A program made the translations under genes and the position numbers. Below are positions 51,499-60,933 of a stretch of DNA of 64,000 nt, piece after piece. This DNA is from JBBATK01 sp044224515. GTDB lineage: Bacteria > Bacteroidota > Ignavibacteria > Kapaibacteriales > NICIL-2. Numbering within the stretch: position 1 is the stretch's first letter; each line of letters opens with the position of its first letter. The notes below the pieces were generated by a model. It was not told where the DNA came from. It ran no database searches and was given only the letters and a program-made list of their open reading frames with translations. The DNA lies in NCBI GenBank assembly GCA_044224515.1, contig JBGAKH010000001.1, positions 186,001-250,000 of the forward strand, written 5' to 3'.

Positions 51499-51906
51499 TT
51501 AAGTATCAGTTGACACGGTTGTTCTTCTCTTCACTCTCGTTCTGAGATACACGAGGCTCACAACGAGAAGAGCGCCGCAGACATCTGCTAGCCAATCACC
51601 AATCTCCGAACTGCGTCCGGGAACAAAAAATTGATGCAGTTCGTCGCTTGCACCATACAATGCCGTGGTGAGTACGCAGAGAGCTCCGGCTCGTTTCGCG
51701 GTTCGATCTAATGAAGCAAACGCCCAATAGCAAAGGGCTGCGAAAAGCGCATAGCCACAAAGATGATACACTTTGTCTTGCCACTGAAATCCAAAATCCG
51801 GAACCGGCGCCTTCGCTTGTGAAGACTCCCAATAGATCAAGGCGCAGTAGATAATGAGCAGCAACCAGGATAGGCGACTTTGTGAAATGGTGCGTGAAAT
51901 CATCAT
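51499..51906 (-). CDS. VanZ-like membrane protein
   Basis: A 135-residue protein with about four hydrophobic segments (LSWLLLIIYCALIYWESS, YHLCGYALFAALCYWAFA, AGALCVLTTALYGASDEL, and IGDWLADVCGALLVVSLVYL). The GASDELHQFFVPGRSSEIGDWLADVCGAL block is the VanZ family signature. VanZ gives teicoplanin tolerance in some enterococci, but most chromosomal homologues have unknown roles. Its ATG overlaps the nnr stop by 4 bp, so it is translationally coupled. Confidence 0.88.
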   Translation of the reverse strand: MMISRTISQSRLSWLLLIIYCALIYWESSQAKAPVPDFGFQWQDKVYHLCGYALFAALCYWAFASLDRTAKRAGALCVLTTALYGASDELHQFFVPGRSSEIGDWLADVCGALLVVSLVYLRTRVKRRTTVSTDT

Positions 51907-53432
51907 GATTCCTGCCCGTCAAGCATGTACCTCCATGCATGAGGAAGCTGCTCAAGAATGTGACTGGCGCTGAGAGCCTCTTGACCGTAAAGATCTGCAG
52001 CCATATCCCCTGCCATCGCGTGAACGGCAACAGCACAGGCTATTTCTTGGACAAGTATGGTTTGCGGATCATGCTGTGCGCTGAGTCGCGCCAGGCTTCC
52101 ACCAATGACTCCTGCCAAAACATCTCCGCTCCCTGCGGTCGCCATCCCTGGATTCCCAAAAACGTTCCAATATCGTACACCGGGTAAACCAATAACTTCA
52201 ACAGGTCTGCTTTTGTTGACGATGAGACAACCCAATTTCTCAGCCGCAGAATACAGTTCCTTTCCTGTGTACGACGCGCCCAAAACATGTCGAAGCTCCG
52301 AGGCATGCGGACTTAGAACCAGATTCGGACTATATCGTCGTGTTGCGTCGATTGCCCGCAGAGCATCTGCATCTACAACGATACGTTTGCTCGATTCAAA
52401 CTCGCTGATAATAACGTTGAATATCTCCTTAACGACTTGCGATGCGCCGGAACCACATCCTAATACCAGTGCGTCAGCTTTGGCACAGGACGCCAGCACT
52501 TTGTCAAGGTCCGCTTTGGACATCATACCGCTCTCTGATCCCCGGAGATTGCTTTGCAACACTTCCGGCAGTAAAGCCGGATGCATTGCCGGACTACACA
52601 GCTCCACGACGCCCGCACCACTCCGAATGGCGGCGTTTGCGCATAAGGCTGCTGCACCGGGCATATCGCGTGATCCTGCAACAACACAGAGACGTCCGTA
52701 ATCAAACTTAGAACTCTGGTGAGAACGTTTCCTCCACAACCGTTGCACGTCGCGAGGTCCGGCGGAGAAAATCTCTGCGTGCACGTCCAGCAGGGCAGCA
52801 GGAATGCCTATATCAGCTACATGTATCTGACCGCAAAGGTCCGGTCCCTGTCTTAAGCACATCCCTTGTTTACGTGCGGCCATGCTAATGCAATGATCCG
52901 CACGAAAAGCTCTTTCATGTGCGATGCCGGTCTCAGCGTTCAAACCGCTTGGGATGTCCACTGCAATTCGCAGACACTTCAGCCGTTGAATTTGTGTGAG
53001 CAGACTTAAGACTTCGCCTCGCAACTCCTCCGTGCCACCGATACCCATAAGCGCGTCGATGAGTACGTCTGCATTCAATGAAGGATTCTCCGATGTTCGC
53101 TCTGCTAGCCAAAACTCAATTGGGATGCCGAGCTGACGACAACGATCGTAATTGATTCTCGTCTCCTCCGTCATTCGTTCCGGAGCTCCAAGTACGACAA
53201 CGCGTAGTCTCGCATGCTCCATGAGCATTCGCGCCATCGCAAAACCGTCTCCTCCATTGTTCCCACAACCACAGAGTACCAAAACCGTGGAGGCAGAAGG
53301 AATAAGTTCTCTGCAGATATGGGATGCGGCTTCGGCAGCCTGCTCCATAAGCTGCAGCGAGCTGATACCATAGTACTTCATGGTGTCGGCATCGGCAGCT
53401 CGCATTAACGCTGGACTAAGAATAGCATTCAT
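51903..53432 (-). CDS. nnr: Bifunctional NAD(P)H-hydrate epimerase / ADP-dependent dehydratase
   Basis: Repairs hydrated NAD(P)H. The N-terminal YjeF epimerase domain (about 1-215) has VLVLCGCGNNGGDGFAMARML and VDIPSGLNAETG; the C-terminal ribokinase-like dehydratase domain (about 230-509) has VVAGSRDMPGAAALCANAAIRSGAGVVEL, LVLSPHASELRHVLG and GNPGMATAGSGDVLAGVIGG with the conserved Asp. 509 residues, fused as in E. coli NnrDE. First gene of the unit with vanZ, perhaps including tgt. Confidence 0.95.
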   Translation of the reverse strand: MNAILSPALMRAADADTMKYYGISSLQLMEQAAEAASHICRELIPSASTVLVLCGCGNNGGDGFAMARMLMEHARLRVVVLGAPERMTEETRINYDRCRQLGIPIEFWLAERTSENPSLNADVLIDALMGIGGTEELRGEVLSLLTQIQRLKCLRIAVDIPSGLNAETGIAHERAFRADHCISMAARKQGMCLRQGPDLCGQIHVADIGIPAALLDVHAEIFSAGPRDVQRLWRKRSHQSSKFDYGRLCVVAGSRDMPGAAALCANAAIRSGAGVVELCSPAMHPALLPEVLQSNLRGSESGMMSKADLDKVLASCAKADALVLGCGSGASQVVKEIFNVIISEFESSKRIVVDADALRAIDATRRYSPNLVLSPHASELRHVLGASYTGKELYSAAEKLGCLIVNKSRPVEVIGLPGVRYWNVFGNPGMATAGSGDVLAGVIGGSLARLSAQHDPQTILVQEIACAVAVHAMAGDMAADLYGQEALSASHILEQLPHAWRYMLDGQES

Positions 53433-53529
53433 TGTTGCAGGAGTTTTTTATACGTAGCGGGCAATCGTCGAGTCGTTGAAGTGATGTACGGATCCATGCA
53501 ACCTTGCCATGCAAACAATCTGATTAAGT

Positions 53530-54471
53530 TTAAGAATGTCCGTTCAAGCGCGGTTGATGACGAACCGCAGGTTCATCACGTCGATAGACTTGTAAACCGG
53601 TTGCAATGGATGTCGGCTTTATACCCAGGTCTGTTTCGGCCTTGAGTGTTACAAGTCCGGCACGTAGCGGACGTTTGGCTGCCAACTTCAACTCAGGAGT
53701 GCTGATTGCTCTGATACCATCGGATGGCACGCCAAAAAAAGCAGCAATACGGACCGCGAAATCGAATCGATCTAGATAGTCAGCTCCTGCCACGTGGTAG
53801 ATTCCGTTGCGTCCTTTTTCAATAACACGCATCGTCGCCAACGCGATATCATCACTCAGGGTTGGGTTTCCCCACTGATCGTTTACGACGGTTATCTCTT
53901 CACCGGCTTTACACTTATCTCGAACCCATGTAACAAAATCGGTTTTCACACCCGGCACTTTACCGTAAACAATGTTTGTTCGGATGATGGTGGATGATAT
54001 TTGCGCCGTACTGATGATATTCTCACCCGCCAGTTTGGTTTTGCCGTAGTAGTTCAAGGGATCCGGTATATCGTCTTCCGCATACGGTCCTTTTTGTCCG
54101 TTAAAGATGTAATCCGTCGAATAATGCAACAGATGGGCATCGACAGTGCGACAAGCTCTAACTACATTTTCTACGGCTTTGACATTCAGATTCTGCGCTA
54201 GCTGCTTGTCTGTTTCGCAGGCGTCGACGTTCGTCATGGCGGCAGCATTGATGACAACTTTTGGTTTAAGCTGTTGACAGAGTGCTCGTACTTCGGAAAA
54301 ATCCAACGCACCTACTCGGTGTGGTTGAATACGAGTTGAATTCGGATCTACGGTACCTAACTCCCGTGAGCTCAAGAGAGCAAGCGACCAGTCCGTTTCC
54401 TGCAAAAACAGGTGCACACACGCGGAAGCCACTTTCCCACCGGCACCAAGAACGAGAACATCTACAGACAT
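53530..54471 (-). CDS. rmlD: dTDP-4-dehydrorhamnose reductase-like (RmlD family)
   Basis: NAD(P)H-dependent reductase of the short-chain dehydrogenase superfamily, last step of dTDP-rhamnose synthesis or a related sugar. 313 residues: cofactor loop LGAGGKVASA (about 7-16), INAAAMTNVDACE, the catalytic Ser/Tyr/Lys in LHYSTDYIFNG and NYYGKTKLAGE, and the NPTLSDDIALATMRVIE block typical of RmlD. rmlA, B and C are not in the window, so sugar specificity is inferred from the family. It starts 29 bp after a TATATTTG box and ends 97 bp from nnr. Confidence 0.85.
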   Translation of the reverse strand: MSVDVLVLGAGGKVASACVHLFLQETDWSLALLSSRELGTVDPNSTRIQPHRVGALDFSEVRALCQQLKPKVVINAAAMTNVDACETDKQLAQNLNVKAVENVVRACRTVDAHLLHYSTDYIFNGQKGPYAEDDIPDPLNYYGKTKLAGENIISTAQISSTIIRTNIVYGKVPGVKTDFVTWVRDKCKAGEEITVVNDQWGNPTLSDDIALATMRVIEKGRNGIYHVAGADYLDRFDFAVRIAAFFGVPSDGIRAISTPELKLAAKRPLRAGLVTLKAETDLGIKPTSIATGLQVYRRDEPAVRHQPRLNGHS

Positions 54472-54499
54472 TGTGTTTTTATATCGAATTAGGTGATTT

Positions 54500-54507
54500 C
54501 AAATATA
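54500..54507 (-). promoter_or_regulatory. Bacteroidota-type -7 element (TATATTTG) of the rmlD-like gene
   Basis: The minus strand reads TATATTTG, identical to the box of the yceD operon, 28 bp before the ATG. Good position for a short leader. Confidence 0.55.
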
Positions 54508-54663
54508 CGAGCAACGGCGCAGCCGTTGCGTGAAGAAAAGGGTGTCCGAGAACAGCTCGTGCGCTGTGCAATTGGTCACACCTTGTTATGAGAGCCAGAT
54601 TTGCGGCATCGTATACGAGTCGCTTGTGTATAACTATGCTCTCCCAAAATTCTGCCTCCCAGC

Positions 54664-54671
54664 TAACTTTG
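54664..54671 (+). promoter_or_regulatory. Bacteroidota-type -7 element (TAACTTTG) of dnaE
   Basis: TAACTTTG matches TAnnTTTG, 64 bp before the dnaE ATG at 54736, in the divergent gap between the rmlD-like gene and dnaE. Confidence 0.5.
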
Positions 54672-54735
54672 CTCTCTTCTATTCTCATGACACCGGCCCC
54701 GCTTCGCGGTGCCTGATTGCCAACGACAGCGCCGT

Positions 54736-57700
54736 ATGTCCGACTACATTCACCTTCACAATCACACACACTACTCACTGCTTGACGCGGCGTGTACACC
54801 TGATCAGCTTATTCAGGCTGCCGTGGCGGATGGTCAATCTGCCCTTGCGCTGACGGATCACGGCGTCATGTTTGGTTGCGCCGAATTCTATAAGAAAGCC
54901 AAGAAAGCAGGCATCAAGCCCATCATTGGTTGCGAGGTCTACTTGGCAACCGCGTCGCGATTCGACAGAGTGATGACCAAGAAAGGATCGAATCAACGCA
55001 ACTACAACCACCTCGTTTTACTCGCCAAGAACGAGATAGGTTACAAGAACCTCATGAAGCTCGTTTCATTGGGTCACACCGAGGGTTTTTACTACAAACC
55101 ACGCATTGACCGAGAGCTCTTGGTGCAATACAAAGAAGGTCTGGTGGCTCTTTCGGCCTGCTTGTCGGGTGTAGTCAATGAACCCTTGGTCCGGGGCGAC
55201 TACGAAACAGCAAAGAAAAATGCCCTGTGGTTTAAAGAGCAGTTCGCGGAAGACTGGTATTTGGAATTGCAAAACCACGGATTGCCGGAAGACGAAGCAG
55301 TATTGGAAGGAATTCCGCGAATAGCTGCCGAGTGTGGTATCAAGATGATCGTCAGTAACGACTGTCACTACATTCGAAAGGAACATGCTGTTCCGCACAA
55401 TGTTCATCTGATGATCAAAGATGTCAGTGCGGCAACCGCCGGCATGTACGATGTGAACAATCTGCGCTACAAAGTACCTGAGATGTACTTCAAGACGCAG
55501 AATGAAATGAAGAAGCTCTTCAAGAGCATGCCTTCGGCGATTGAGACTACGCTCGAGGTCGCCGAAAAATGCACGGTAAACTTGAAGTCTGATTTGAAGA
55601 TGCCGGTCTTCCCCATACCGGCTGAGTCCAAGTCTCAGAACTTGGATGAGTACTTGGAAGAGCTGACGATGCTCGGTTTGGAGAAGTTTTATGCTCCCAT
55701 ACCAAGTGAAGTGATGGATAGAGCAATGTTTGAGCTCTCGGTCATCAAGCGCATGGGATACGCAGGTTACTTTCTCATTGTACAAGATTTTATTCAAGCC
55801 GCACGCGATCGTGGTGTGAGTGTGGGTCCGGGCCGCGGATCGGCAGCAGGCTCACTTGTTGCCTACGCTCTTGGTATCACCAAGATCGATCCCATGAAGT
55901 TTGATTTGTTCTTCGAGCGCTTCTTGAATCCGGATCGTGTATCCATGCCTGATATCGACGTGGACTTCAATGATGAGAAGCGTGAAGTGGTGCTCGACTA
56001 CGTTCGCGAGAAGTACGGTAACGAGTCGGTAGCTCAGATCATCACCTTTGGAACCTTGGCTCCGCGTGCCGTAATTAAAGACGTGGGTCGTGTTCTGGGT
56101 ATTCCGCTCTCGGTCATCAACTCCATTACGGAGAAGATTCCTGTCATTCAGGGTAAAGTAACCCCCATCGCTGATGCGCTCAAATTACCGGAGCTTCGAT
56201 GGGTAAAAGATACCGACGACCCCAAAATCAAGCAGATGATCGAGTATGCCACCGTACTCGAAGGTTTTGCACGAAACGCGTCCACACATGCTGCCGGTGT
56301 TGTCATTACACCGGGTCCGGTTACGGATTATGTTCCTATCTACAAAGGACCCAATACAGCCGAAGCAACCATGTACACCATGAAGGAGCTTGAGGATGCA
56401 GGTCTGCTCAAGATGGACTTCTTGGGGTTGGCCACCTTGTCGATCATCGACAGAACTATTGAGCAAGCCCAAGAGAACTATGGCGTGACCATCGACATCG
56501 ATGCGATTGACTTTGACGATGCCTCGGTGTATGAAATGGTATCGGCCGGTCGAACAATGGCGGTCTTCCAGTTTGAGTCTGACAAGATGACCGAGTACCT
56601 GCGCGCATTGCGTCCCAAGAACCTCGAAGAACTTACTGCGATGAACGCCCTGTATCGACCGGGTCCTATGGACAGCATTCCCGAGTTTATTGAGCGTAAG
56701 CATGGTCGCAAACCAATCTCATATATCCATCCTCTGATGGAGACACGTCTCAAGAATACCTATGGCATCATTGCGTATCAAGAGCAGGTTATGCAACTGG
56801 TACAAGACTTGGCGGGCTTTTCTCTCGCACAGGCGGACATGATGCGTCGCGCCATGGGTAAAAAAGACGCGAAGGCCATGGCTGAGCAGCGTGCGGTATT
56901 CGTTTCGGGCTCGAAGTCACACGCAGGAATTGAAGAGAAGGTTTCAGAACAGATTTTCGATTTGTTCCAGAAGTTCTCCCAATATGGTTTCAATAAGTCG
57001 CACTCCGCAGCATACTCCTATCTAGCCTATCAAACAGCTTGGTTAAAGAAGCACTATACTGCCGAGTTTCTCGCTTCGAACATGACCAATGACATCAACA
57101 ATCTCACAAGGATTACAGCGTTGATGGAAGAGGCAAAGAAATTCGATATCAAAGTGTTGCCGCCGGATGTCAATCGATCAGGGGTAACATTTAGAGCATT
57201 AGCTGATCGCAAGACTATTGTCTTTGGAATGGCGGGAGTAAAAAATGTTGGAGTGCCGGCGGTTGAGAGTATCATTCGCGCCCGTGAAGAAGGAGATTTC
57301 ACGTCGTTCTACGACTTTGTGTCGCGCGTGGACATCCGTCTCGTCAATAAGCGTGCCTTGGAAGCTCTGGTGGCTGCCGGAGCCTTCGACTCGTTGCACA
57401 GCGGACATCGAGCACAGCTTTTTACGGCTATTGATTATGCACTCGAGTGGTCTAAGCAAATCAACGACTCGAAGTACAGCGAAATGGACTCGCTCTTCGG
57501 AGATGATGTTCAGCAAACGGTGGTGGAACCAAAGCTGCCTGATATCGAGCCATGGACGGAGTCGCAGCGACTCGAAAAAGAATACGAATACCTCAACTTC
57601 TACATTAGCGGTCATCCTTTGCAACGCTACGCACTGCAAGTTTCGTCCTTTGCCTCACTACTGCTCAGTAAGAACGATTCACCGTTGATCGGAAAGAGCG

Positions 57701-58200
57701 TAAGAGTGTGCGGGCTATTGAGTGCTGTACGCACTCGACTTGACAAGCGTGAGAAGCAGATTGCCTTTGCCACCATTGAGGATATGTCGGGCAAAGGAGA
57801 AGTGATCTTCTGGAGTGAAGCCTGCGCTCAATTCCGCGACTTGATTTATGATGGTTCAATCGTTGTTGTCACAGGCAAGGCGGAGTTGCGTGATGACGGC
57901 CAGATCAAGATTACTGCGGACGATGTGATTCCAATTGAAAACGCCATTCAAAAATATGCGCGTGGATACAACTTGCGACTCGAAGAAGCTACCGAGGAGT
58001 TTAAGCTTCAAGAGCTGAAGTCCATGACGAGCGGTTCCACCGCCAAAGGTGTAACCCTTGCATTTCACATTCAGCGAAATGGTGCGCCTTTAATGCAGTA
58101 TCACGCCGGTGGTGTCCCACTTGGTCTGGATCAAGAAACCGCAGATCGTCTCATGGACCTCTTTGGTCCCTCCAATGTCCGTTTTCTTATGTCAACCTAG
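54736..58200 (+). CDS. dnaE: DNA polymerase III subunit alpha
   Basis: Replicative polymerase, 1154 residues. The ATG at 54736 gives MSDYIHLHNHTHYSLLDA, with the PHP-domain HxH metal pair at 6 and 8; a longer frame is not believed. The polymerase palm has PGRGSAAGSLVAYALG (about 365) and the catalytic acids in MPDIDVDFNDEKR (Asp406, Asp408), then FARNASTHAAGVVITPG and MNALYRPGPMDSIPEFIERKHG. The helix-hairpin-helix region and the OB domain (KSVRVCGLLSAVRTRLDKREKQIAFATIEDMSGKGEVIFWSE) follow. Complete, single frame. No partner gene adjacent; dxr is 160 bp downstream. Confidence 0.98.
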   Translation: MSDYIHLHNHTHYSLLDAACTPDQLIQAAVADGQSALALTDHGVMFGCAEFYKKAKKAGIKPIIGCEVYLATASRFDRVMTKKGSNQRNYNHLVLLAKNEIGYKNLMKLVSLGHTEGFYYKPRIDRELLVQYKEGLVALSACLSGVVNEPLVRGDYETAKKNALWFKEQFAEDWYLELQNHGLPEDEAVLEGIPRIAAECGIKMIVSNDCHYIRKEHAVPHNVHLMIKDVSAATAGMYDVNNLRYKVPEMYFKTQNEMKKLFKSMPSAIETTLEVAEKCTVNLKSDLKMPVFPIPAESKSQNLDEYLEELTMLGLEKFYAPIPSEVMDRAMFELSVIKRMGYAGYFLIVQDFIQAARDRGVSVGPGRGSAAGSLVAYALGITKIDPMKFDLFFERFLNPDRVSMPDIDVDFNDEKREVVLDYVREKYGNESVAQIITFGTLAPRAVIKDVGRVLGIPLSVINSITEKIPVIQGKVTPIADALKLPELRWVKDTDDPKIKQMIEYATVLEGFARNASTHAAGVVITPGPVTDYVPIYKGPNTAEATMYTMKELEDAGLLKMDFLGLATLSIIDRTIEQAQENYGVTIDIDAIDFDDASVYEMVSAGRTMAVFQFESDKMTEYLRALRPKNLEELTAMNALYRPGPMDSIPEFIERKHGRKPISYIHPLMETRLKNTYGIIAYQEQVMQLVQDLAGFSLAQADMMRRAMGKKDAKAMAEQRAVFVSGSKSHAGIEEKVSEQIFDLFQKFSQYGFNKSHSAAYSYLAYQTAWLKKHYTAEFLASNMTNDINNLTRITALMEEAKKFDIKVLPPDVNRSGVTFRALADRKTIVFGMAGVKNVGVPAVESIIRAREEGDFTSFYDFVSRVDIRLVNKRALEALVAAGAFDSLHSGHRAQLFTAIDYALEWSKQINDSKYSEMDSLFGDDVQQTVVEPKLPDIEPWTESQRLEKEYEYLNFYISGHPLQRYALQVSSFASLLLSKNDSPLIGKSVRVCGLLSAVRTRLDKREKQIAFATIEDMSGKGEVIFWSEACAQFRDLIYDGSIVVVTGKAELRDDGQIKITADDVIPIENAIQKYARGYNLRLEEATEEFKLQELKSMTSGSTAKGVTLAFHIQRNGAPLMQYHAGGVPLGLDQETADRLMDLFGPSNVRFLMST

Positions 58201-58360
58201 CCGAGCTTTGAGCTGATTTTGCCTAGACATGCAATTGCTAGGCTCAATTGGTAGGCCTCGCGGCTGCGCTCTCCTTGGGTGCGAATACAGTGTCGCCATA
58301 TCCAAGAATACCTGTTAATCCCGCAGTTGGGGCTAAATTGTCCGTCTAACATCAGTATAC

Positions 58361-59515
58361 ATGACTAGAACGCTAAGCATACTTGGATCTACCGGATCAA
58401 TCGGAACGCAGAGTCTGGAGGTTTTGGCAGCGCACCATCCCGAAGTATGCATTGCTTATCTAAGTACGAACACGAAGGTGCAGTTGCTGGCTGAACAAGT
58501 TCAGAAGGTCAAGGTACAAGGTGTGGCGATTCGTGATGAGCGCGCAGCCAAGCGGTTCAGAGAGATCAGTGATTTTAAAGGAGAGATCTTGGTTGGCGAT
58601 GAGGGTGTGGCACAAGCTGCCTCGTACGCTGAAAACGATCTCTTGCTTTCGGCACTTGTGGGTTTTAGCGGTGTCATCCCGACGCTTGCCGCAATACGGC
58701 AAGGTACGACTGTCGCGTTGGCGAATAAGGAGACACTTGTCAGCGCAGGTTCGGTGATTACGCAAGCCGCAAAAGACCATGGAGTTGATCTTATTGCCGT
58801 TGATAGCGAGCATAGCGCCATACTTCAATGCTTGGTCGGTGAGTCTCCGGAAGCAATAGAAAAGCTGACGATCACCGCTTCGGGTGGACCGTTCCGAAAT
58901 CACAGCGTTGAACAACTGAACCACGTCCGCGTGGAAGATGCTTTAAAGCATCCGAACTGGAGCATGGGAGCGAAAATCACGATAGACTCTTCTACCCTGA
59001 TGAACAAGGGTTTTGAAGTAATCGAGGCAAAGTGGCTGTTTGACGTACCGTCCGATCGCATCGACGTAGTGGTGCATCCGCAGAGTATCGTTCATTCTTT
59101 TGTGACCTTCGTGGATGGATCGGTGAAGGCACAGCTGGGCTTGCCTGATATGAAGTTGCCGATTCACTATGCACTCAGCTATCCACGACGCAGATGCTCG
59201 GAGTTTCCTCGCTTGTCTATTCAAGAGCTTGGAAATTTAACATTCGAACAAGCGGATGTGAACCGTTTCCCCTGTCTTGCTTTGGCCTTCGAGGCATTGT
59301 CCGTCGGTGGAACGGCGACCGCTGTCTTGAACGCCGCCAATGAGATTGCCGTTTCGCGATTTCTTGAACGATCCATTCGTTTTACGGATATTCCACGTAT
59401 CGTGGAAGACAGTCTACGTGCAATTCATCAGGTAGATCATCCGTCCTTATCGCAAATCATTGAACATGATGCAGCAGCGCGCGAGCGCGCTGCTGCCTAT
59501 ACATCGTCATTGTAA
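58361..59515 (+). CDS. dxr: 1-deoxy-D-xylulose 5-phosphate reductoisomerase
   Basis: Second step of the MEP pathway, giving MEP from DXP with NADPH. 384 residues: N-terminal LSILGSTGSIGTQSLEVL cofactor loop, LANKETLVSAGSV, the metal site SEHSAILQCL, and SGGPFRNHS then HPNWSMGAKITIDSSTLMNKGFEVIEAKWLF, which carries the substrate-binding and Asp/Glu metal residues. Begins the dxr-rseP-dacB-glmS run, with rseP 39 bp downstream; dxr-rseP adjacency is common. Confidence 0.97.
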   Translation: MTRTLSILGSTGSIGTQSLEVLAAHHPEVCIAYLSTNTKVQLLAEQVQKVKVQGVAIRDERAAKRFREISDFKGEILVGDEGVAQAASYAENDLLLSALVGFSGVIPTLAAIRQGTTVALANKETLVSAGSVITQAAKDHGVDLIAVDSEHSAILQCLVGESPEAIEKLTITASGGPFRNHSVEQLNHVRVEDALKHPNWSMGAKITIDSSTLMNKGFEVIEAKWLFDVPSDRIDVVVHPQSIVHSFVTFVDGSVKAQLGLPDMKLPIHYALSYPRRRCSEFPRLSIQELGNLTFEQADVNRFPCLALAFEALSVGGTATAVLNAANEIAVSRFLERSIRFTDIPRIVEDSLRAIHQVDHPSLSQIIEHDAAARERAAAYTSSL

Positions 59516-59554
59516 TACGTATTCGCTACATCGCACAGAGAACCTAGCTTTACT

Positions 59555-60922
59555 ATGGATGCACTTTCAAACACACTCTATTTCATTTTGGCCATCGTTC
59601 CGCTGGTGGTTATTCATGAGTTGGGACATTTTCTAGCCGCCAAACTAACAGGTACACGTGCGGACGTGTTTTCTGTTGGTATGGGTAATCGACTGTTTGG
59701 CTGGAACAAAATCACAGGATTCACTTTTGGCAAATTGCCCGAAGACTGGGATGGTGGAGGTTTTACCGACTACCGCCTGTCTCTGCTGCCTATTGGTGGA
59801 TATGTCCGCATCCTCGGCATGGTCGACGAAAGCATGACCACGGATTTCAGCGACAAACCTGTCGAACCGTGGGAATTCCGAGCAAAAGGCACGTGGGCGA
59901 AGATCTTTATGATTTCGGCAGGCGTCATCATGAATCTGCTTTTGGCTATCGTCATTCTTATCGGATTGAATGCTGTGAACGGCAAGACCGTGATTGCTAC
60001 GAAATCCATCGCTTATGTAAGCAAAGAATCTGCAGCGGCGAAGAGTGGCTTTCAAGCCGGAGACGAAGTGATATCGGTCGACAACGTAGCGGTTGAGACC
60101 TTCCACGATTTTGAGACTGCTGTACTTCTGGACAAGTTTGGTCGTAATACCACGGTGCAAGTCCAACGTTCAGGCAACGTCGTTGACCTTCATATCAATG
60201 CACAGGACGTTACATCGGCAGTCGAGAATCGTAAGGATTTCGGTCTCTACCCGGACGGCTGTCGCACGCTCATCGCAGGTGTCGAAGCGAGTATGCCGGC
60301 TGCGACTAGTGGCTTTTTGAAAGGTGACACGGTGTTAAGCATTGGCGGAACACAAGTTTTCACCAGCGAGCAATTTCAAGACTCGGTACGAGCCCACATT
60401 GGAGCTCCCTTAGATTTTACCGTACGCCGCGGTGGTGAGCCGGTGAAGCTCAGTTGCGTGCCTGATGCTGCAGGAAGAATTGGCGTCACCATTCAAACGA
60501 TAACAACCGGAAAGATCATTACCACCCAGTATGGAGTTTTCGAGTCAATAAAGGTCGGCGCAGTCCAGATGCAGAGTTTCGCTCGCGCCTTTGTAAATAT
60601 GGTGGTCATGATTATTAGGGGTGAGGTTTCTGCCAAGAAGTCCTTGGGCGGACCGCTAGCCATCGCGAAGAGCGCTAGTCAATCCGCGCAATCCGGTCTG
60701 TCAACCTTTCTTGTCTTTATGTCTACACTTTCGGTGACTCTTGCCGTACTGAATATCTTGCCAATCCCTGCTCTAGATGGCGGACATTTGGTCTTCATCA
60801 TCATCGAAGGAATACTAAAGCGAGAAGTGTCTGTTAAAATCAAAATGGCATTCCAACAAATTGGAGTCTTTGCCTTGTTAGCTCTTATGGCTTTTGTTTT
60901 CTACAACGACCTTACCAGATAG
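59555..60922 (+). CDS. rseP: Site-2 protease RseP
   Basis: Intramembrane zinc metalloprotease cutting anti-sigma factors and remnant signal peptides. 455 residues: first helix holding HELGH at 21-25 (VVIHELGHFLAAKL), two PDZ domains (about 150-225 and 240-320, entry blocks SAAAKSGFQAGDEVISVDNV and PAATSGFLKGDTVLSIGG), and the metal Asp region in NILPIPALDGGHLVF near the end. Lies between dxr and dacB, linking envelope stress with peptidoglycan and isoprenoid supply. Confidence 0.95.
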   Translation: MDALSNTLYFILAIVPLVVIHELGHFLAAKLTGTRADVFSVGMGNRLFGWNKITGFTFGKLPEDWDGGGFTDYRLSLLPIGGYVRILGMVDESMTTDFSDKPVEPWEFRAKGTWAKIFMISAGVIMNLLLAIVILIGLNAVNGKTVIATKSIAYVSKESAAAKSGFQAGDEVISVDNVAVETFHDFETAVLLDKFGRNTTVQVQRSGNVVDLHINAQDVTSAVENRKDFGLYPDGCRTLIAGVEASMPAATSGFLKGDTVLSIGGTQVFTSEQFQDSVRAHIGAPLDFTVRRGGEPVKLSCVPDAAGRIGVTIQTITTGKIITTQYGVFESIKVGAVQMQSFARAFVNMVVMIIRGEVSAKKSLGGPLAIAKSASQSAQSGLSTFLVFMSTLSVTLAVLNILPIPALDGGHLVFIIIEGILKREVSVKIKMAFQQIGVFALLALMAFVFYNDLTR

Positions 60923-60933
60923 GATACCGTCGC

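Noticed and set aside
55066..55797. 243-aa minus-strand frame inside dnaE
   Set aside because: Antisense shadow of a fully conserved polymerase; no family signature.
58201..58360. tRNA or small RNA in the dnaE-dxr gap
   Set aside because: A GCCTAG/CTAGGC stem at 58221 is present, but no TPsiC arm, CCA or cloverleaf can be formed.
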